Under the pieces are notes generated by a model. It searched no databases and was not told the DNA's origin. It saw nothing but the letters and a program-made list of their open reading frames with translations. 64,000 nt of DNA from Roridomyces roridus (Eukaryota; Basidiomycota; Agaricomycetes; Agaricales; Mycenaceae). A program made the position numbers and the translations under genes. The DNA is taken from NCBI GenBank assembly GCA_029378245.1, contig JARKIF010000008.1, positions 1,364,001-1,428,000 on the forward strand, given 5' to 3'. Every line of letters begins with the position of its first letter. The stretch's first letter is position 1. This document shows, in pieces, positions 36,601 through 48,429 of this stretch.

Positions 36601-38403
36601 CTGTTCCAGATCCTTCGATCGTGGGCACCCGGATACGACGAACTTGTTGATCGGGCATCACATCCTCCCCGTTCGGCCCTCAAGGCGTCCATCTCGAGCC
36701 TTGAGACCGAGGCACAGAACATGTATTGGAAAGAGGACGAGACTGGCGTCGACGTCGAGCCGAAAATGAAGTGGCTCTGCTCCGAGGTTGTCCGTTTCCT
36801 GCTTCCGCTCTGCCCGATGCTGCCCGACCTGTGGGGCTCGTTGGCTTTGCACTGGGGAACGTCGTGCTCTATCCGGGCCACTGCTTTCAGATCATTGCAG
36901 ATTTACCGCGCTATCATGGTCCGTGCGACGCCCGGTGATCTTGCTCTTCTGCTGGGGCGTCTTTCCAACACAATCGCTGGTCCGGACGAGAACATCAGGT
37001 CTTTCACGGCAGAAATCATGCGGACAATGCATGCCATGGTTTCCTTACCCGATCTGGACAGTTCAATGCTCCCGCAAATGTTCTGGTGTGCTCTTGCATC
37101 GCTTTCGACGACCGCCGAAAGCGAGTTTGCTCAGACACTGAAAATCCTCGAGACTCTACTCCACCGTGTGAATCTGGATGATCCGGATACCTCGGAGCTT
37201 CTTCTTGCTCGCCAGCCGCTTGGATGGAATGGGCCCGAGTTCCTGCAGCCTGTGTTGCTGACGGGTCTGCGGTCTTCTACTACATGTGATGCAACGATGA
37301 GGATTCTTCGGGCGTTGACAAAGATTCAGGACGACCGGTTCATCGACCCCACCCGAGGACGTCTTCGTGATTTGTACACTGTGGCACTACCGTGGTGTCT
37401 GCATGCGATGACTCCGGACGCGCCCAACGACCCCGCTTTGAAGGAGTTTGCTGAAGACATTAGCATCCTCGCCCAGCAGGAGGGGCGTCAGAATATTCAG
37501 AAAATCATGACCTCTTTCGTCAAGGGCCATTTCCGCACACGGGAGGACTTCTTGCGCCAATCTGTGGCTAGTCTCCGGGAGCATTACGGGGTTGATTACT
37601 GGACAGAGATCGTCACGCTTCTCCTAGGGCTCGTTCTGAACCGCCAGCGCTGGTTGCGTGTCCAAGCAATGCAGATACTCAAGGTTCTATTCCAGCAGCG
37701 AGAGACTAGGAATCCGGTGGAGCTGCTGGGCTCCGAATTGCTCATGCCGCTTCTCCGGCTTCTCGAGACGGACTTGGCTGCACAAGCCTTGGAAGTGTTG
37801 GAAGAACCGATGACCATGTCTGGCGGTCTGGCGGCGAAACATGTGCTGCGAATGAGTATGCATTCCCACTCCATGACCAAGGATGTCAACTTGGTGGCCA
37901 CTGTTTTCGGTGTTCCCGAGCCGTCCGGCTGGTGCGTCGTCCAGGCCGACACGCTGCGGGTTACATGCCGCGGTAACATGATGGCCGTGTTTGACACATG
38001 GAACATGCCATCTCGACCTTCGCGGATCGACTTTGAACCCGAGGTCGAGGCCATGGCTTCATCTAGCCCTCTGCAGGAGGATTTGGGCGGCCTGGTGCAA
38101 AACCTTCACGACTTGACGACATTCTTCCAAGACGACGAGCGGTCCTCCGACATGTCGTCCACATTTACTGTGCCCAATCGACTGATAGAGGCGCGAGTGG
38201 CTGCCATTCTCGCCAAGTCTATATCATCCGAGACGGTCAACGACACCCCGCAGACACCCTTCCGGGATGTGTTCCGCGTCGGGTCTATGAGCCCTGCGGA
38301 GGAATCGGACGAGTACTCGGACAGTGACTCTGAATTAGACGCATTCATTTTCGACACACCCTCCATCTACCGCAGTGCTCCTAATGGGTCTCGCTTTCAC
38401 TAA
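30699..38403 (+). CDS. TAO3: Tao3/PAG1 (Furry/Mor2) cell-morphogenesis protein
   Basis: Very large HEAT-like scaffold of the RAM/MOR network (NDR kinase pathway), acting in polarity and cell separation. The start MSLSGIQITIPDFDEDEL is followed by a long Ser/Pro-rich leader, then the MOR2-PAG1 amino domain: DYALHAVFIRFATTCEAKID, a GVDPKFDDILNSLGKIAQKH block and KSFVHAHGLRFKIAFAETLV. Central and carboxy domains follow through 35306 and 35647-38403, including VNRQRW-like LVLNRQRWLRVQAMQILKVL and a terminal acidic SDEYSDSDSELDAF. About eight introns; the predicted protein is about 2,400 residues, matching yeast Tao3 in size. No break was seen. Confidence 0.88.
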
Positions 38404-38527
38404 TTGTCTTGCATTATCACCACGCATGTACTACTAGCATACTTTTGAGGAATGTATCAATTTGGCCACGTAAGCAGCTGTAAACACACACGCCTTCACC
38501 TTTCCTTCCTACTTCACCACCCCCGCC

Positions 38528-39341
38528 ATGTTCATAATAAATTGGTTCTGGGATGTCCTTGCGCAACTTGGCTTGATGCACAAAAATGCCAAGATTCTCT
38601 TCCTTGGGTTGGACAATGCTGGAAAGACGGTGCGTCCTGTCTTGTGCTTAGTGCGTGTAGATATTGACCATGACAGACCCTTCTGCACATGCTGAAAAAC
38701 GACCGGCTCGCTACGCTTCAGCCAACCCTTCACCCGAGTGCGTCGCGCCCTTTATTGTACGGACTTGTGTTCACACCGAAACAGCGTCGGAGGAGCTCGC
38801 TATCGGCAACGTGAAATTCACGACGCATGATCTCGGTGGACATCAACAGGGTTCGTCCTTGTTACCCTAATCCCATGCCTTGTCTACATGTCCTCTTCAG
38901 CACGTCGTCTGTGGCGGGATTATTTCCCTGAAGTCGATGCCATCATCTTTCTGGTCGACAGCGCCGACTTTGAGCGGTTCCCCGAGTCCAAGGCTGAACT
39001 CGACGCTCTCCTCGGTATTGAGCAGCTGGCAAAGGTCCCCTTCCTCATTCTCGGCAACAAGATCGACGCCCCTGGCGCAGTCAGCGAGGAGGAGCTCAGG
39101 CATCATCTGGGACTCTACCAGACCACTGGCAAGGTGCGTCATATACCCCGTTCGCGTCCATTCAACCGCTCACCCTCGCTACAGGGGAAAATTCCTCTCA
39201 ATGACATTCGCCCCATCGAAATCTTCATGTGCTCGGTCGTCCAGAGGCAGGGCTACGGAGAGGGTTTCCGGTGGGTGTCGCAATACGTACGTGTCCCCTT
39301 TCTCGCCTTGTCTCCTGCCTCACGTATTGCCACAGATTTGA
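38528..39341 (+). CDS. SAR1: Sar1 small GTPase (COPII)
   Basis: Starts COPII coat assembly on the [22 protein letters not shown] is the membrane-inserting amino helix. [18 protein letters not shown] is the P-loop, split by an intron. [20 protein letters not shown] is switch 2, FLVDSAD and [17 protein letters not shown] carry the NKxD motif, and the end is [10 protein letters not shown]. Six exons with canonical introns. The last exon holds only ATT TGA (39336-39341). The length of about 190 residues is normal. Confidence 0.96.
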
Positions 39342-39398
39342 GTGCTTTAGAGGGAGGGATTATTTTAGCGTAATACCTCTGGAATCATCTGTGTAGTC

Positions 39399-40814
39399 AT
39401 GCTGTCTCTTCTTTCGTTCCGCCATGTCCTAGTCTTTTCAATCATCATTCGTGTCGGACTCATACTCTACAGCGAGTGGCACGACGCTCGTTCGGTTGTG
39501 AAATACACGGATGTCGACTACCGCGTCTTCAGTGACGCTGCTCGCTTTCTGTTGAACGCAGAGAATCGTGCTCAAGGACCACTGGGCGCGAAATTCGCTG
39601 TCGGGGAGTGCGCCAAGTCCTCATCCATTTCTGCTTGGAACCAATCTCCCCGTTTAGCCCGTACACGCGTGAGACGTATCGCTATACGCCGTTGCTCGCG
39701 TTGTTGCTCACTCCAAACGAGTGGCTCCATCCCTCGTTTGGCAAATACCTCTTTGCCGCCTGCGATGTCCTCAACGGTCTCTTAATATACGATCTTTCAC
39801 TCTCATCCACCAGCAAGGATATTGCCGTCCTCTGCAGCGCGCTGCATTTACTCAACCCACTCGTCTTCGCCATCTCCACGCGCGGGTCCTCTGAATCTGT
39901 GCTTTCACTCTTCGTGCTCTTCACGCTCTACGCGGCTTTGAAGGGCCATTGGGACATTGCGGCAGTCGCTCTGGGGTTAAGCACGCATTGGAAGATATAC
40001 CCCGTCATCTATGGTGTGGCGTGTCTCGGGGTCATTGGCCATGCTGGCTCGGCGAGGGGATGGAAGGCTTATTGGCGAGCCCTGGTCAATCCCCAGACCG
40101 TACGTTTCACCGCTTTGAGCGCTTCGACGTTCTTGTGTTTGAGCGCAGCCTGCTACAGCATGTTAGTGCTATTCTCTCCGCGGTGGGCAACGAACTGATT
40201 CGCTTTAGATGGGGTTACCCATTTCTGTATGAATCCTACCTTTACCACCTCCACCGACTCGACCATCGGCACAACTTTTCGCCCTACTTTTATCTCATCT
40301 ACCTCACGTACCCGGCTCTCGAGCCGTCAGCACCTCTGGACCTCCCACTGTGGAACCGTCTTCTGCGTTCGCCCCTCACGAGCTTCGTGCCACAAATGAC
40401 ACTTGCCATTGGGGCTGGTTTCGCGTTTGGACGCAGGAAAGAATACCTCGTGTTCACCTTGTTTGTTCAGACGGTCGTGTTTGTGGTTTTCAACAAGGTC
40501 TGCACATCACAAGTACGTCGTTTGCTCCTATTCGACCATAATTTGAATCCCTTCAGTATTTCTTATGGTATCTTCTGCTGCTACCACTCCTTCTCCCTCG
40601 TCTGTCCATGACACGATGGAAAATCGCTCTTTCTGTGGGTGTTTGGGTTGGAACACAGGCTTTGTGGTTGAGCGAAGCGTACAAGCTCGAATTTCTGGGT
40701 GAAAACGTGTTCTTTGGGCTGTGGATCAGAGGGCTGCTCTATGTTGTCGGCAATTGCTGGGTGCTAGCCCAAGTCATGGACGCATATGTAGTCCCCAGCA
40801 AGGCCAAAATATAG
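39399..40814 (+). CDS. GPI14: GPI mannosyltransferase 1 (PIG-M/Gpi14)
   Basis: ER enzyme adding the first mannose to the GPI anchor precursor, a polytopic GT-C fold protein. The start MLSLLSFRHVLVFSIIIRVG is followed by the luminal DXD motif in KYTDVDYRVFSDAARF, then YTRETYRYTPLLALLLTPNE, FGKYLFAACDVLNGLLIYD, LNPLVFAISTRGSSESVLS and THWKIYPVIYG. HNFSPYFYLIYL and SQYFLWYLLLLPLLLP follow after two introns. All family blocks are in order. It starts 58 bases after sar1 and ends 58 bases before the convergent mS29 gene. Confidence 0.93.
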
Positions 40815-40872
40815 ACTTTGGATGTCTTCTCCTCTAGATAGATACACAACGTGAATATATGATAATTTTGTC

Positions 40873-43800
40873 TCAACCACTCGTCTGCAGAGTCGCTATC
40901 AACCCACCCCATACGAATGCGCGTGCGTTGCCCTGACTCTCGGCGTACTTGCCCAAGAACAGATCATCCGCGCCGGTTTCCTCCTGGACGCGAACCTCGT
41001 TATCCACGGGCTGCCGTGCAAGATCCGAGACCGACTCGGGGTCCAGTAGAGCGTGCCGCACTCCTTCAGAGAGGAGCCCAGCAAGTTCCGGGTCCTCTCC
41101 CATCTCGAGGTCGACGTCTTCCCCGAACATGGCTTCCGACACGAACTCGTCGAGGTCGGCTTCCGACTCGTCGTCTTCATCCTCCTCAAACAGTTCCTCC
41201 TCCTCAGCAAGCAATTCCTCCTCTTCGGCTGCAAGCAGTTCCTCCTCTGTCATTTCCTCCTCTTCCGCCAGCAGTTCCTCTTCCTCTGCCGCAAGCAATT
41301 CCTCCTCCTCTACCGCGAGCAATTCCTCCTCCTCCTGCGCTAGCAATTCCTCCTCCTCTGCGGTCAACAATTCTTGCTCCTCTGCGGTCAGCAATTCCTG
41401 CTCCTCTGCGGTCAGCAATTCTTGCTCCTCCGCAAGCAATCCCTCCTCATCAAAACCCTCCTCTTCCTCCCTCATACTCCTGTCAATCTCCTGGTCCAAA
41501 CTCAAGGCCCTCTTATCCGCGGCATCAATTGACTGCAACCACTTCTCCGCCTGCAGCGTTTCTTCGAGCACCTTCACCTCGGCCAACTCTTCGCTCTCCA
41601 GCTCGAGTGCAGTCTTTCGGCGGCGAGTCAAGAATTCTTGCTCCGAAACTGGTGTTTCGTCCTCCGCAGAGGGCTCCGAGACAGGTGTGGTGGTAGTAGT
41701 TGATGTTTTGAGTGACTCCCGCCACGATGTCGTCGGACCCGCATCCTGGCTATCGGTAACGGTAGCGGTGGAGGCTGTGGCGGTGGTCGGCGGCGGCGTA
41801 TCCGTCTTCCACGATGCCGCGGTAGGCGTTATCAGTGCGGGGTTCGGTTTCGTAATCTCATCGACAGAGGGGAAGAGGTCGACACAGTCCTCATCAGCGG
41901 CAACTGGGTCGGGGATGTATGGTATCTCCTCGTCCACTGCTGCTTGGAGGTCTCGGTACTCCTCCATCGTCTCGATCTCGGCACGGCGCATGGCTCGACG
42001 TTCGCCGCCTACAGGGTACATTTAATCAACGGCAGATAGAAAATATGAACAACGGACCTGTTCGCAACAATCCAGTGTCAAGCCAGACCTCGAACAACGC
42101 AGCAGCTTCACGGATGCTCAACGCATCCGGTACCCGAATGGCACGCAAGGCCCGAACGGTCTTCTTCTCGCCGTCGGCCACAACTTCGGCCTCCTCATCG
42201 GCCTCGGCTTCCTCTGAAGCGGAAGACTGTACCTCGGCATCCTCCTCGTCGGCAATCACCCGCTCTTTCCATTCATCCGCCCGCTTTGGCTTGGGCTCAG
42301 GAACTGCTGGCGTCGACCGGTAGGTGTCCTCGTAGATTGGCGGGTCGTAGACGCGCCAGCCGGTCCATGGATTCTCCATCTCGGCATCGGGGTCGAGAAC
42401 GGGTTCATCAAACTCGGATTCAGACTCGAATTCCGAGGTCGACTCCTCTGCGGCTTCGTCGACCAACTCTTCCGCAGCATCATCGGCCTCTTCCGACTCT
42501 TCAATTAACTCGGACTGGTCATTGGCAGCAACGTCCTCCGTCTCATCATACTCGTCGAATTCATCCTCAACCACGGCGGGTCCTCCCACCTCGACCTCGT
42601 GGTCCAGATACTGTGCCAACTGCGAGCTCCACCTTCCACTTGCACCGTATTTACCGATGCCTGCCATGCGTGGAGACGGCGCAAAGTCGAACGGCAGATT
42701 GAGCGATTCAGACAATTGAGGTGTGACGGGGAATTGAGTGTCCGTGCGTGATAGGGCGCCTAGAACGCAACCTCGTGCCTAGGCTCTTCAGGAAAATGTG
42801 TAGTACAGACAATTTGAGACGAACCAATTTTTTCCTTCCACTTGCATATTCCAGCAGTAACCGCGGTAGACCCAAATGATGGGGTCGAATGAAGCGGCCG
42901 TGTGGGTCACGGTAGAGCGACCTGCCAGCGAGGGCCTGGAAGTCGTCGATGGCGATGAGTACAGGGAACACCGTTTGGCGGCCCATCTCTGCCATCAGGG
43001 CCTCCAGACAGACGTGTGCGTTGAGTTCACCCTCTTCTTCCTGGCCTGCGTCGACGACATCCAATAGCGGAGTACCCTCGGGGAGGATCTCACCGGACTC
43101 GAGTGTGATCGGTTCGGTGGTATAGAGGTGCTCGAGAATGTGCTCATTTGCTGTGCCCAGACGCCGGAGGGTCTCGCGTGCAGCCCGGAGCTGCAGGTAA
43201 GTGCGGGTGCGTAGTGAGTAGGCGTATGGTGTGCTGCCGTCGACAAATCGTTGGGCACGTGGAACGTAGAAGACAAACCACTCTTCGGTGGCGGCGGCAT
43301 ATTCTGCGGCTTGAAGGAGAAGGAATGACTTGCCGCAGCCGGCGCGACCGTTGAGGATGAGACGAGAAGGGACGGAGATGGATTCCTGGAGAGCGCGGAC
43401 GATAGACAGGGTTGTCGAGGTGGTTACAGAGCAGGGGACGCCGAGGATGCGAAACTGAAGGAACGAGGTTGGAGTGATGGAACGGTTGGTGCGAAAGTAA
43501 ATACCTCGACCAACATCTTCTTTGGTACACCGAAAACGCGAAGTGGAGAGGTTGGGTCGGTGTGGTGAAAGCTGGTCACGACGCCAGGGCTAAGCAGTCT
43601 CGGTTGCAGCGCGGGTAAATCGAGCTCGACGCGTCCTGGGCCTTCGCTCTCGGGCTCGAACAATTCGTGGGTTAGCCTGTCGACAGGGAGCGGCTTGAAT
43701 GCCTGTGCCACGTATTAGTAGCAAGCTTGATGCAAGTGGAAGGGGCTGACCCCGAGACTCTTCTCGCGAGCCTTGACGATGGGCCGGCCTTGAGCATCGC

Positions 43801-43960
43801 GGTCTGCTGGTATTCCCCTGCGCTTCTCCTGGGCATCCTTGGGCTTTTTCCAAGCCGTGGTATCATTCCCACGGCAGACCAGCGACTGCGACACCCAGCG
43901 CACGCGGGGCGGATTTTTGAGGCGTAGTGTTACCGCCCGCCCTCGACCAAGAAGAAACAT
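40873..43960 (-). CDS. Mitochondrial ribosomal protein mS29 (DAP3) with large acidic insertions
   Basis: GTP-binding subunit of the mitochondrial small ribosomal subunit. Start MFLLGRGRAVTLRLKNPP (presequence-like), then FHHTDPTSPLRVFGVPKKML, the Walker A block LNGRAGCGKSFLLLQAAEYA, DVVDAGQEEEGEL and FPVLIAIDDFQALAGRSLYR. GALSRTDTQFPVTPQLSESL follows, then an acidic stretch, then SIREAAALFEVWLDTGLLR. A 49-base intron leads in frame into about 330 acidic residues with a Glu/Leu repeat, and finally the family end DDLFLGKYAESQGNARAFVW. So the insertion sits between two normally adjacent conserved blocks. Estimated length is about 950 residues versus roughly 400-500 usual. It is divergent from Argonaute A (185 bases). 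Confidence 0.88.
41188..41445 (-). repeat. 24-base tandem repeat coding an 8-residue Glu/Leu unit
   Basis: About eleven imperfect copies encode AEEEELLA or AEEQELLT inside the mS29 gene. The DNA is a near-uninterrupted run of tcctcctc/gcaattcctcc on the plus strand, prone to slippage. Confidence 0.93.
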
Positions 43961-44145
43961 GCAAAAATTGTTCGAGTGATCTCGGCACGACCTCCGAGTC
44001 CGTTGACTTCGACGCGTCCAAATATGGACGATCCAATTGGCCTCCTTGCTTCGCGCGACCATCTTCTCGCCCGATAGCCCGTACATATTCGCCAATCGCA
44101 CATATTCTCTTCTGCCTTGTCACATTTAATCTTGTACATATACCG

Positions 44146-47100
44146 ATGGCCAACTTTACCGCCGTCGACGTGTACACAAATTCATTCCAAATAACGCGAG
44201 TATCCGATTCGCGTTCGTACCAACATCGTGTGCTTACCTATAGCTTTCAGTCTGCCCCATATTGAATATTACCAATATGACGGTTTTTCGTCTCTTCGTG
44301 GTCAAAGTGTGCGGTGCTGATATTTCCCAGTGCAGTTCAGACCAGAGATCCCCATCGCCAAGAAGCGCGAGCGCGTGATAGACAACTTACAAACAGTCGC
44401 CCAACCAAACTTGTTTAACCCTCGTGGCGTGTATGATGGCCGAAATCTCTTCTATATCTCGCATACCCTTAATCTGCCGGGTGGCGGCACGGGCACTGTG
44501 AGTCTGTGCTGAATCCACAGCAATCCGTGTTGAGGCCTTCTTCTAGTTTACTGTCAATCTAGGCAACTCGAATTCAGGCCGCGGTGTTTTCGAAGTGCGG
44601 TTGGCCAGAACGAGCAGTGTCGTCGTCCGCCCGAGGTTCGTGTCCAAGGCCTCGGTTTCTGGTCTCTAATATTGGTCGCAGTCACGTCCAAAAGGCCATC
44701 AGTAATGAGGCTCATCTAGGCGATCCAAAGGTTGCAACTGCAATTAATGTGCTCAATCTTTTGCTTCGCCAAGCTTTTAAGGAGTAAGTTCATCTCCATT
44801 CGTGGACCCGGATTCTGAGATGAACAGAAATTATCCGACTAATTACGGCGGCTCGTTCTTTGGCCCTGCGGGTATGCAGCCGGTGCAAGGCAGTGGGATC
44901 GAGCTGTGGAGAGGCTTCTTCCAGTACGCAAATATTTCGTTTTATGTTGCAAGAATAGCATGCGTTTATCAGGTCTGTCCGACCGACTCTGGGGAAGCTG
45001 CTCGTCACTGTCGATGTTGCCATGGCCGCGGTCTACCAAAGCGGAAGGGTCCTGGACATTGCTGGCACCCTTCTAAACATCCGCGACGTCCGTCAGCTGC
45101 ATTTAGCAGATGAACGTGATTTGCGCAAGTTGCAAGTCTACTTCAAGAACCGACAAGTTATCTGTCGGACCACGGGCAATGCCACAAAGACGATCTACGA
45201 AATTGTCCGTGGTCCAATTGGGGAATATCGGTTCGAGATTGAGCAGAATGGATCGAGGTATATCACCACCATTGCCGTGAGTTCTATGCCCCTCGTCATA
45301 CACGTGCTCAAAGGTATCCAGGAGCATCTCCTTCGTGCCCATAACATTACCCTGGGCTACCCCGGAAGTTTCGGAGTCAGAATCTCTGGCGCATCTGCTC
45401 CATTTCCGGTGATCCTGCCTGCGGAGTGCGTCAAAGTCATCCCAGGACAGCCATACAAGAAGCGCCTGCCTGCGAACGTTACCGACGCCGCGGTCCAATT
45501 TGCGACGATGAAACCGCGACAACGATACGAGGCAATAACCGGCGGGCACAATCCACAAATTCCGTCGCCCGTGAGTATTGAACTTGTTCTCGATCTTTTT
45601 TTTTCATTATTGTTTACACAGATCCACGGGTTCGCAAACTCGCAATACATCATCCAGTCCGGCATGCAAATCAACCAACGACCCATTGAGCTGCAAGCAA
45701 AAATAATTGATGCACCTCAGATCCGATTCGCTCGCAGCAGCAAGGTACTTGCATTCTTCCCTTGACCGAACTAGACTCAAATTTCTCAGCGACCTAAAAA
45801 CGGGGTATGGAACCTCCTGGATCAAACATTCAAAAATTCGACCAACATGCGAGCTTGGGGATTCGTGAATTTTGAGTACGGGATACAGCAGGATGCCGTG
45901 CGAATGATGAAGGTACTAGTCGAATGCTGCCAGAAGTTGGGGATGGGTAAGCAGCTCACACAGACCCGATTTCTTTTTCACCATTCTTCAAGATATCGAC
46001 GTACCAGCTGCATTTATCCAAGCCGGGAACATCCAAGCCGCGGAGAAGGTACATGATTGGCTCCTGTGGTTGTCTGATCGCTAACAAAAGATCAGGACTT
46101 GGATCGCTTGCGTTCCGACATTTTTCAAAGGGCCAAAAAAGTCGACATGATTATTGTCCTTTTGCCGGCACGCGCCGATGAAACAAGACATATCGTCAAG
46201 GTTAGAAACATCAGCATTTGAAATGGCCGATTGTCTTATCCGATATTCGTCAAGTATTGGGGCGATGTCAAGGTTCGAAAGAACAGGATGAAATGGCCGA
46301 TCATCTTATCCGATATTAGAACGGCATCCGGACTTCTTGTCTCCGCGAAGACAAGTTGCGGAAAGCTCTCAAGCAGTGGAAAGACAAGGGTGATAGCCAG
46401 TATTGGAACAATTGTGCCCTAAATTGAGTCGTCTCCTCATGCATGATTCAGAGTGACTAATCAAGTCTGCAGGCTCAACGCTCGGATGGGCGGGCAGTAT
46501 GCTGTTCCCGAGTTTCAGGAAATACGACAGCTTCAGCTTGCCGGGGAGTTCTTGATAATGGGTATGCGTTTCTGCGGCGATGATGTTGTTTACTCATTCT
46601 TACAGGTACCGACGTTTCACACCCTAGTCCCGGTAGCAACAGACCTTCAATCGCCTCGCTTGTGTGGTCCACCAACCCAGAAGCGACGAGCTATGTTGCC
46701 TACACCTCTGTTCAGCCCTCGCGTGTGGAAATTATACAGGTAAACAACTTGTTTGTCCGTCGTCGCAGTTGTTCATCAAATTCCAGGAACTCAAAGAGAT
46801 GGTCAAAAGGGCTCTTCGTGATTTTGCCAATCATCCGAGAAACCCTCGGCCACCCAAAACAATCATAATATTCCGGGACGGTTGCAGCGAGGGCGAGATC
46901 CAAGCAGTCAGGGCGGCTGAAGTCACCGCAATTCAAGGTATATTGTCCGCGTCCATTACCATTCCAGCACAGTGAACAGTTTATCAGATGCATGCCGGGA
47001 AGTCTGGGCAAATGCAAAACTTGACGTCAAGAAATTTCCATATCCGAAACTCACCTTCATTGTTGTGGTCAAACGGTGAGCATCCATGTACATTGCCTTT

Positions 47101-47789
47101 GGGGCGACGATTTGACATCTATCAGCCACCATACTGTGTTCTTCCCGAAGGATCCACAGAACCCCCGGTCGGCCGATAAAAACGGCAATTGCCTCGCCGG
47201 CTTGGCTGTGGAGAGACTTAGAAGTCCCATGATCCCAGGTTTCTTCCTGCAGTCGCATGCACCAATCCTAGGAAGTAAGGGTTTATATGTACCGCTACCA
47301 CCGGCTTCTGAACGAATTGGAAGCTGCGCGTCCCGCTCAATACTCGATCCTACACGATGACAACTACAACTTTGATTGCCCCAGGTGAGTTGACTCCTTT
47401 CTGTGTCTGGAAACTCGGTTGATCCCTCCGCACCCTCAGGATCCAGCAACTCTCTTTCGAGCTGACCCATGTATATGCAAAGGCGACCCGATCAATTTCT
47501 ATTCCGGCCCCGACATATTGTACGTCTTGTTCTTCCTGCTCATGTTGTACGAGACTGAGGCTCCTTCCAGACGCTGATGTATCTCTTTTCCGCATTTTGT
47601 CGCCAGTTCAACTGAAAACCGTTCCAGATTGTTTGCGGCCGCGCGAAATTCCACTTTGATCCCGCCCTATACGGCAATTTCGACGGCGCCAGCAGCGACG
47701 GCGGACAGGAAGAGCAATTTAATTGGCAGCAGGCTTTTAAACCTGTCTCTCAAGAGAACTATTACGACAAGACCATGTATTTTCTGTGA
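44146..47789 (+). CDS. Argonaute protein, copy A (full PAZ-MID-PIWI)
   Basis: Small-RNA-guided silencing effector. Domains in order: N (VDVYTNSFQITR; FRPEIPIAKKRERVIDNLQ), linker 1 (GIELWRGFFQSVRPTLGKLL), PAZ (HNITLGYPGSFGVRISG, RLPANVTDAAVQFATMKP), linker 2 and MID (DMIIVLLPARADETRH, NGIRTSCLREDKL) and PIWI. PIWI keeps the metal acids in GTDVSHPSPGS, IIIFRDGCSEGE and YYADIVCGRAKFHFD, ending NYYDKTMYFL. Asp as the fourth acid is as in budding-yeast Argonaute. About 20 introns. Two problems: intron 1 has no canonical in-frame solution, and the MID/PIWI intron (46424-46472) begins TT. An extra intron at 46201-46254 is absent from copy B. Predicted length is about 870 residues. Confidence 0.85.
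46195..46317 (+). repeat. Tandem duplication spanning two adjacent introns of Argonaute A
   Basis: Copies 46195-46247 and 46267-46317 share gtcaaggtt..gaaa and aaatggccgat..tcttatccgatatt with few changes. Each contains the donor and most of one intron (46201-46254 and 46273-46319), leaving only the small exon TATTGGGGCGATGTCAAG between them. Confidence 0.88.
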
Positions 47790-47893
47790 TTTTTTGGCGG
47801 TTGGGACTGAAGAAAGAAATGTACAGTATTGATTCCGTGTACTTTATTTTTATCGGCTGGGATGCCGGCCGCCCAGCCGCATCAGAAAGAATA

Positions 47894-48427
47894 CAGCCAC
47901 TAACGGCTCAGCGAAACAAACAAGGAAACGCATCGCTTGCGCGACAACGGCTCCACCAATCAAGGAGGAGTAAATTTTGTCGGATACACAGCAATCCAGG
48001 CTACCATTCCATATTTTGGTTTGGGCAATTCGACCATGATTTGCCTGAGATATGTCCCTGTCTTTCCGCACAGCCAAAAACACCAATTCCCGTGACAGCG
48101 AAACAAATCTTTCGGGCCGGTACGCCCTGGTTTCGTGTTTCCTTGGCCCAGGCAATGTAGTTTCACGTTTGAATAACACATGCAAGTGCTCTAGACGCTG
48201 GTACACCGTTGGAATGTCCCCCGACTCTCCCACAAAAATATGCATTTTTTGGGTGCCAAAATTCAGGTCTAAATTGTCACTTCCGAGGCCATTTCCACAA
48301 GCTGGGACATATCCCATCGTGTTCTCAGACCTAAAAAACGGGGGTCAGATGCCGAAATGATCCCATCAAGCATCCCAATCAGCGGTGTTTCGCTGAGTGG
48401 TTTGTTTCGCTGAGCCGTTAGTGGCTG
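47894..48427. mobile_element. Tc1/mariner-type MITE, 534 bp
   Basis: The ends are perfect 28-bp inverted repeats (cagccactaacggctcagc followed by gaaacaaac, and its complement at 48400-48427). They are flanked by TA on both sides (47892-47893 and 48428-48429). CAG...CTG termini with a TA target duplication fit Tc1/mariner-type non-autonomous elements. There is no transposase frame inside. It lies 104 bases after the stop of Argonaute A. Confidence 0.85.
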
Positions 48428-48429
48428 TA

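Noticed and set aside
39336..39341. Sar1 ending prematurely at the fifth exon
   Set aside because: A canonical 50-base intron adds the final Ile and stop codon, giving the normal Sar1 end.
40949..42025. Long plus-strand Ser-rich open frame of about 358 aa opposite mS29
   Set aside because: It is the mirror of the Glu-rich repeat on the coding strand; the minus strand has the conserved mS29 ends and clean introns.
47575..47700. Loss of the PIWI catalytic His (Asp found in YYAD) as evidence of a dead Argonaute
   Set aside because: Asp in this fourth position is known in budding-yeast Argonaute (DEDD), so it does not indicate inactivity.
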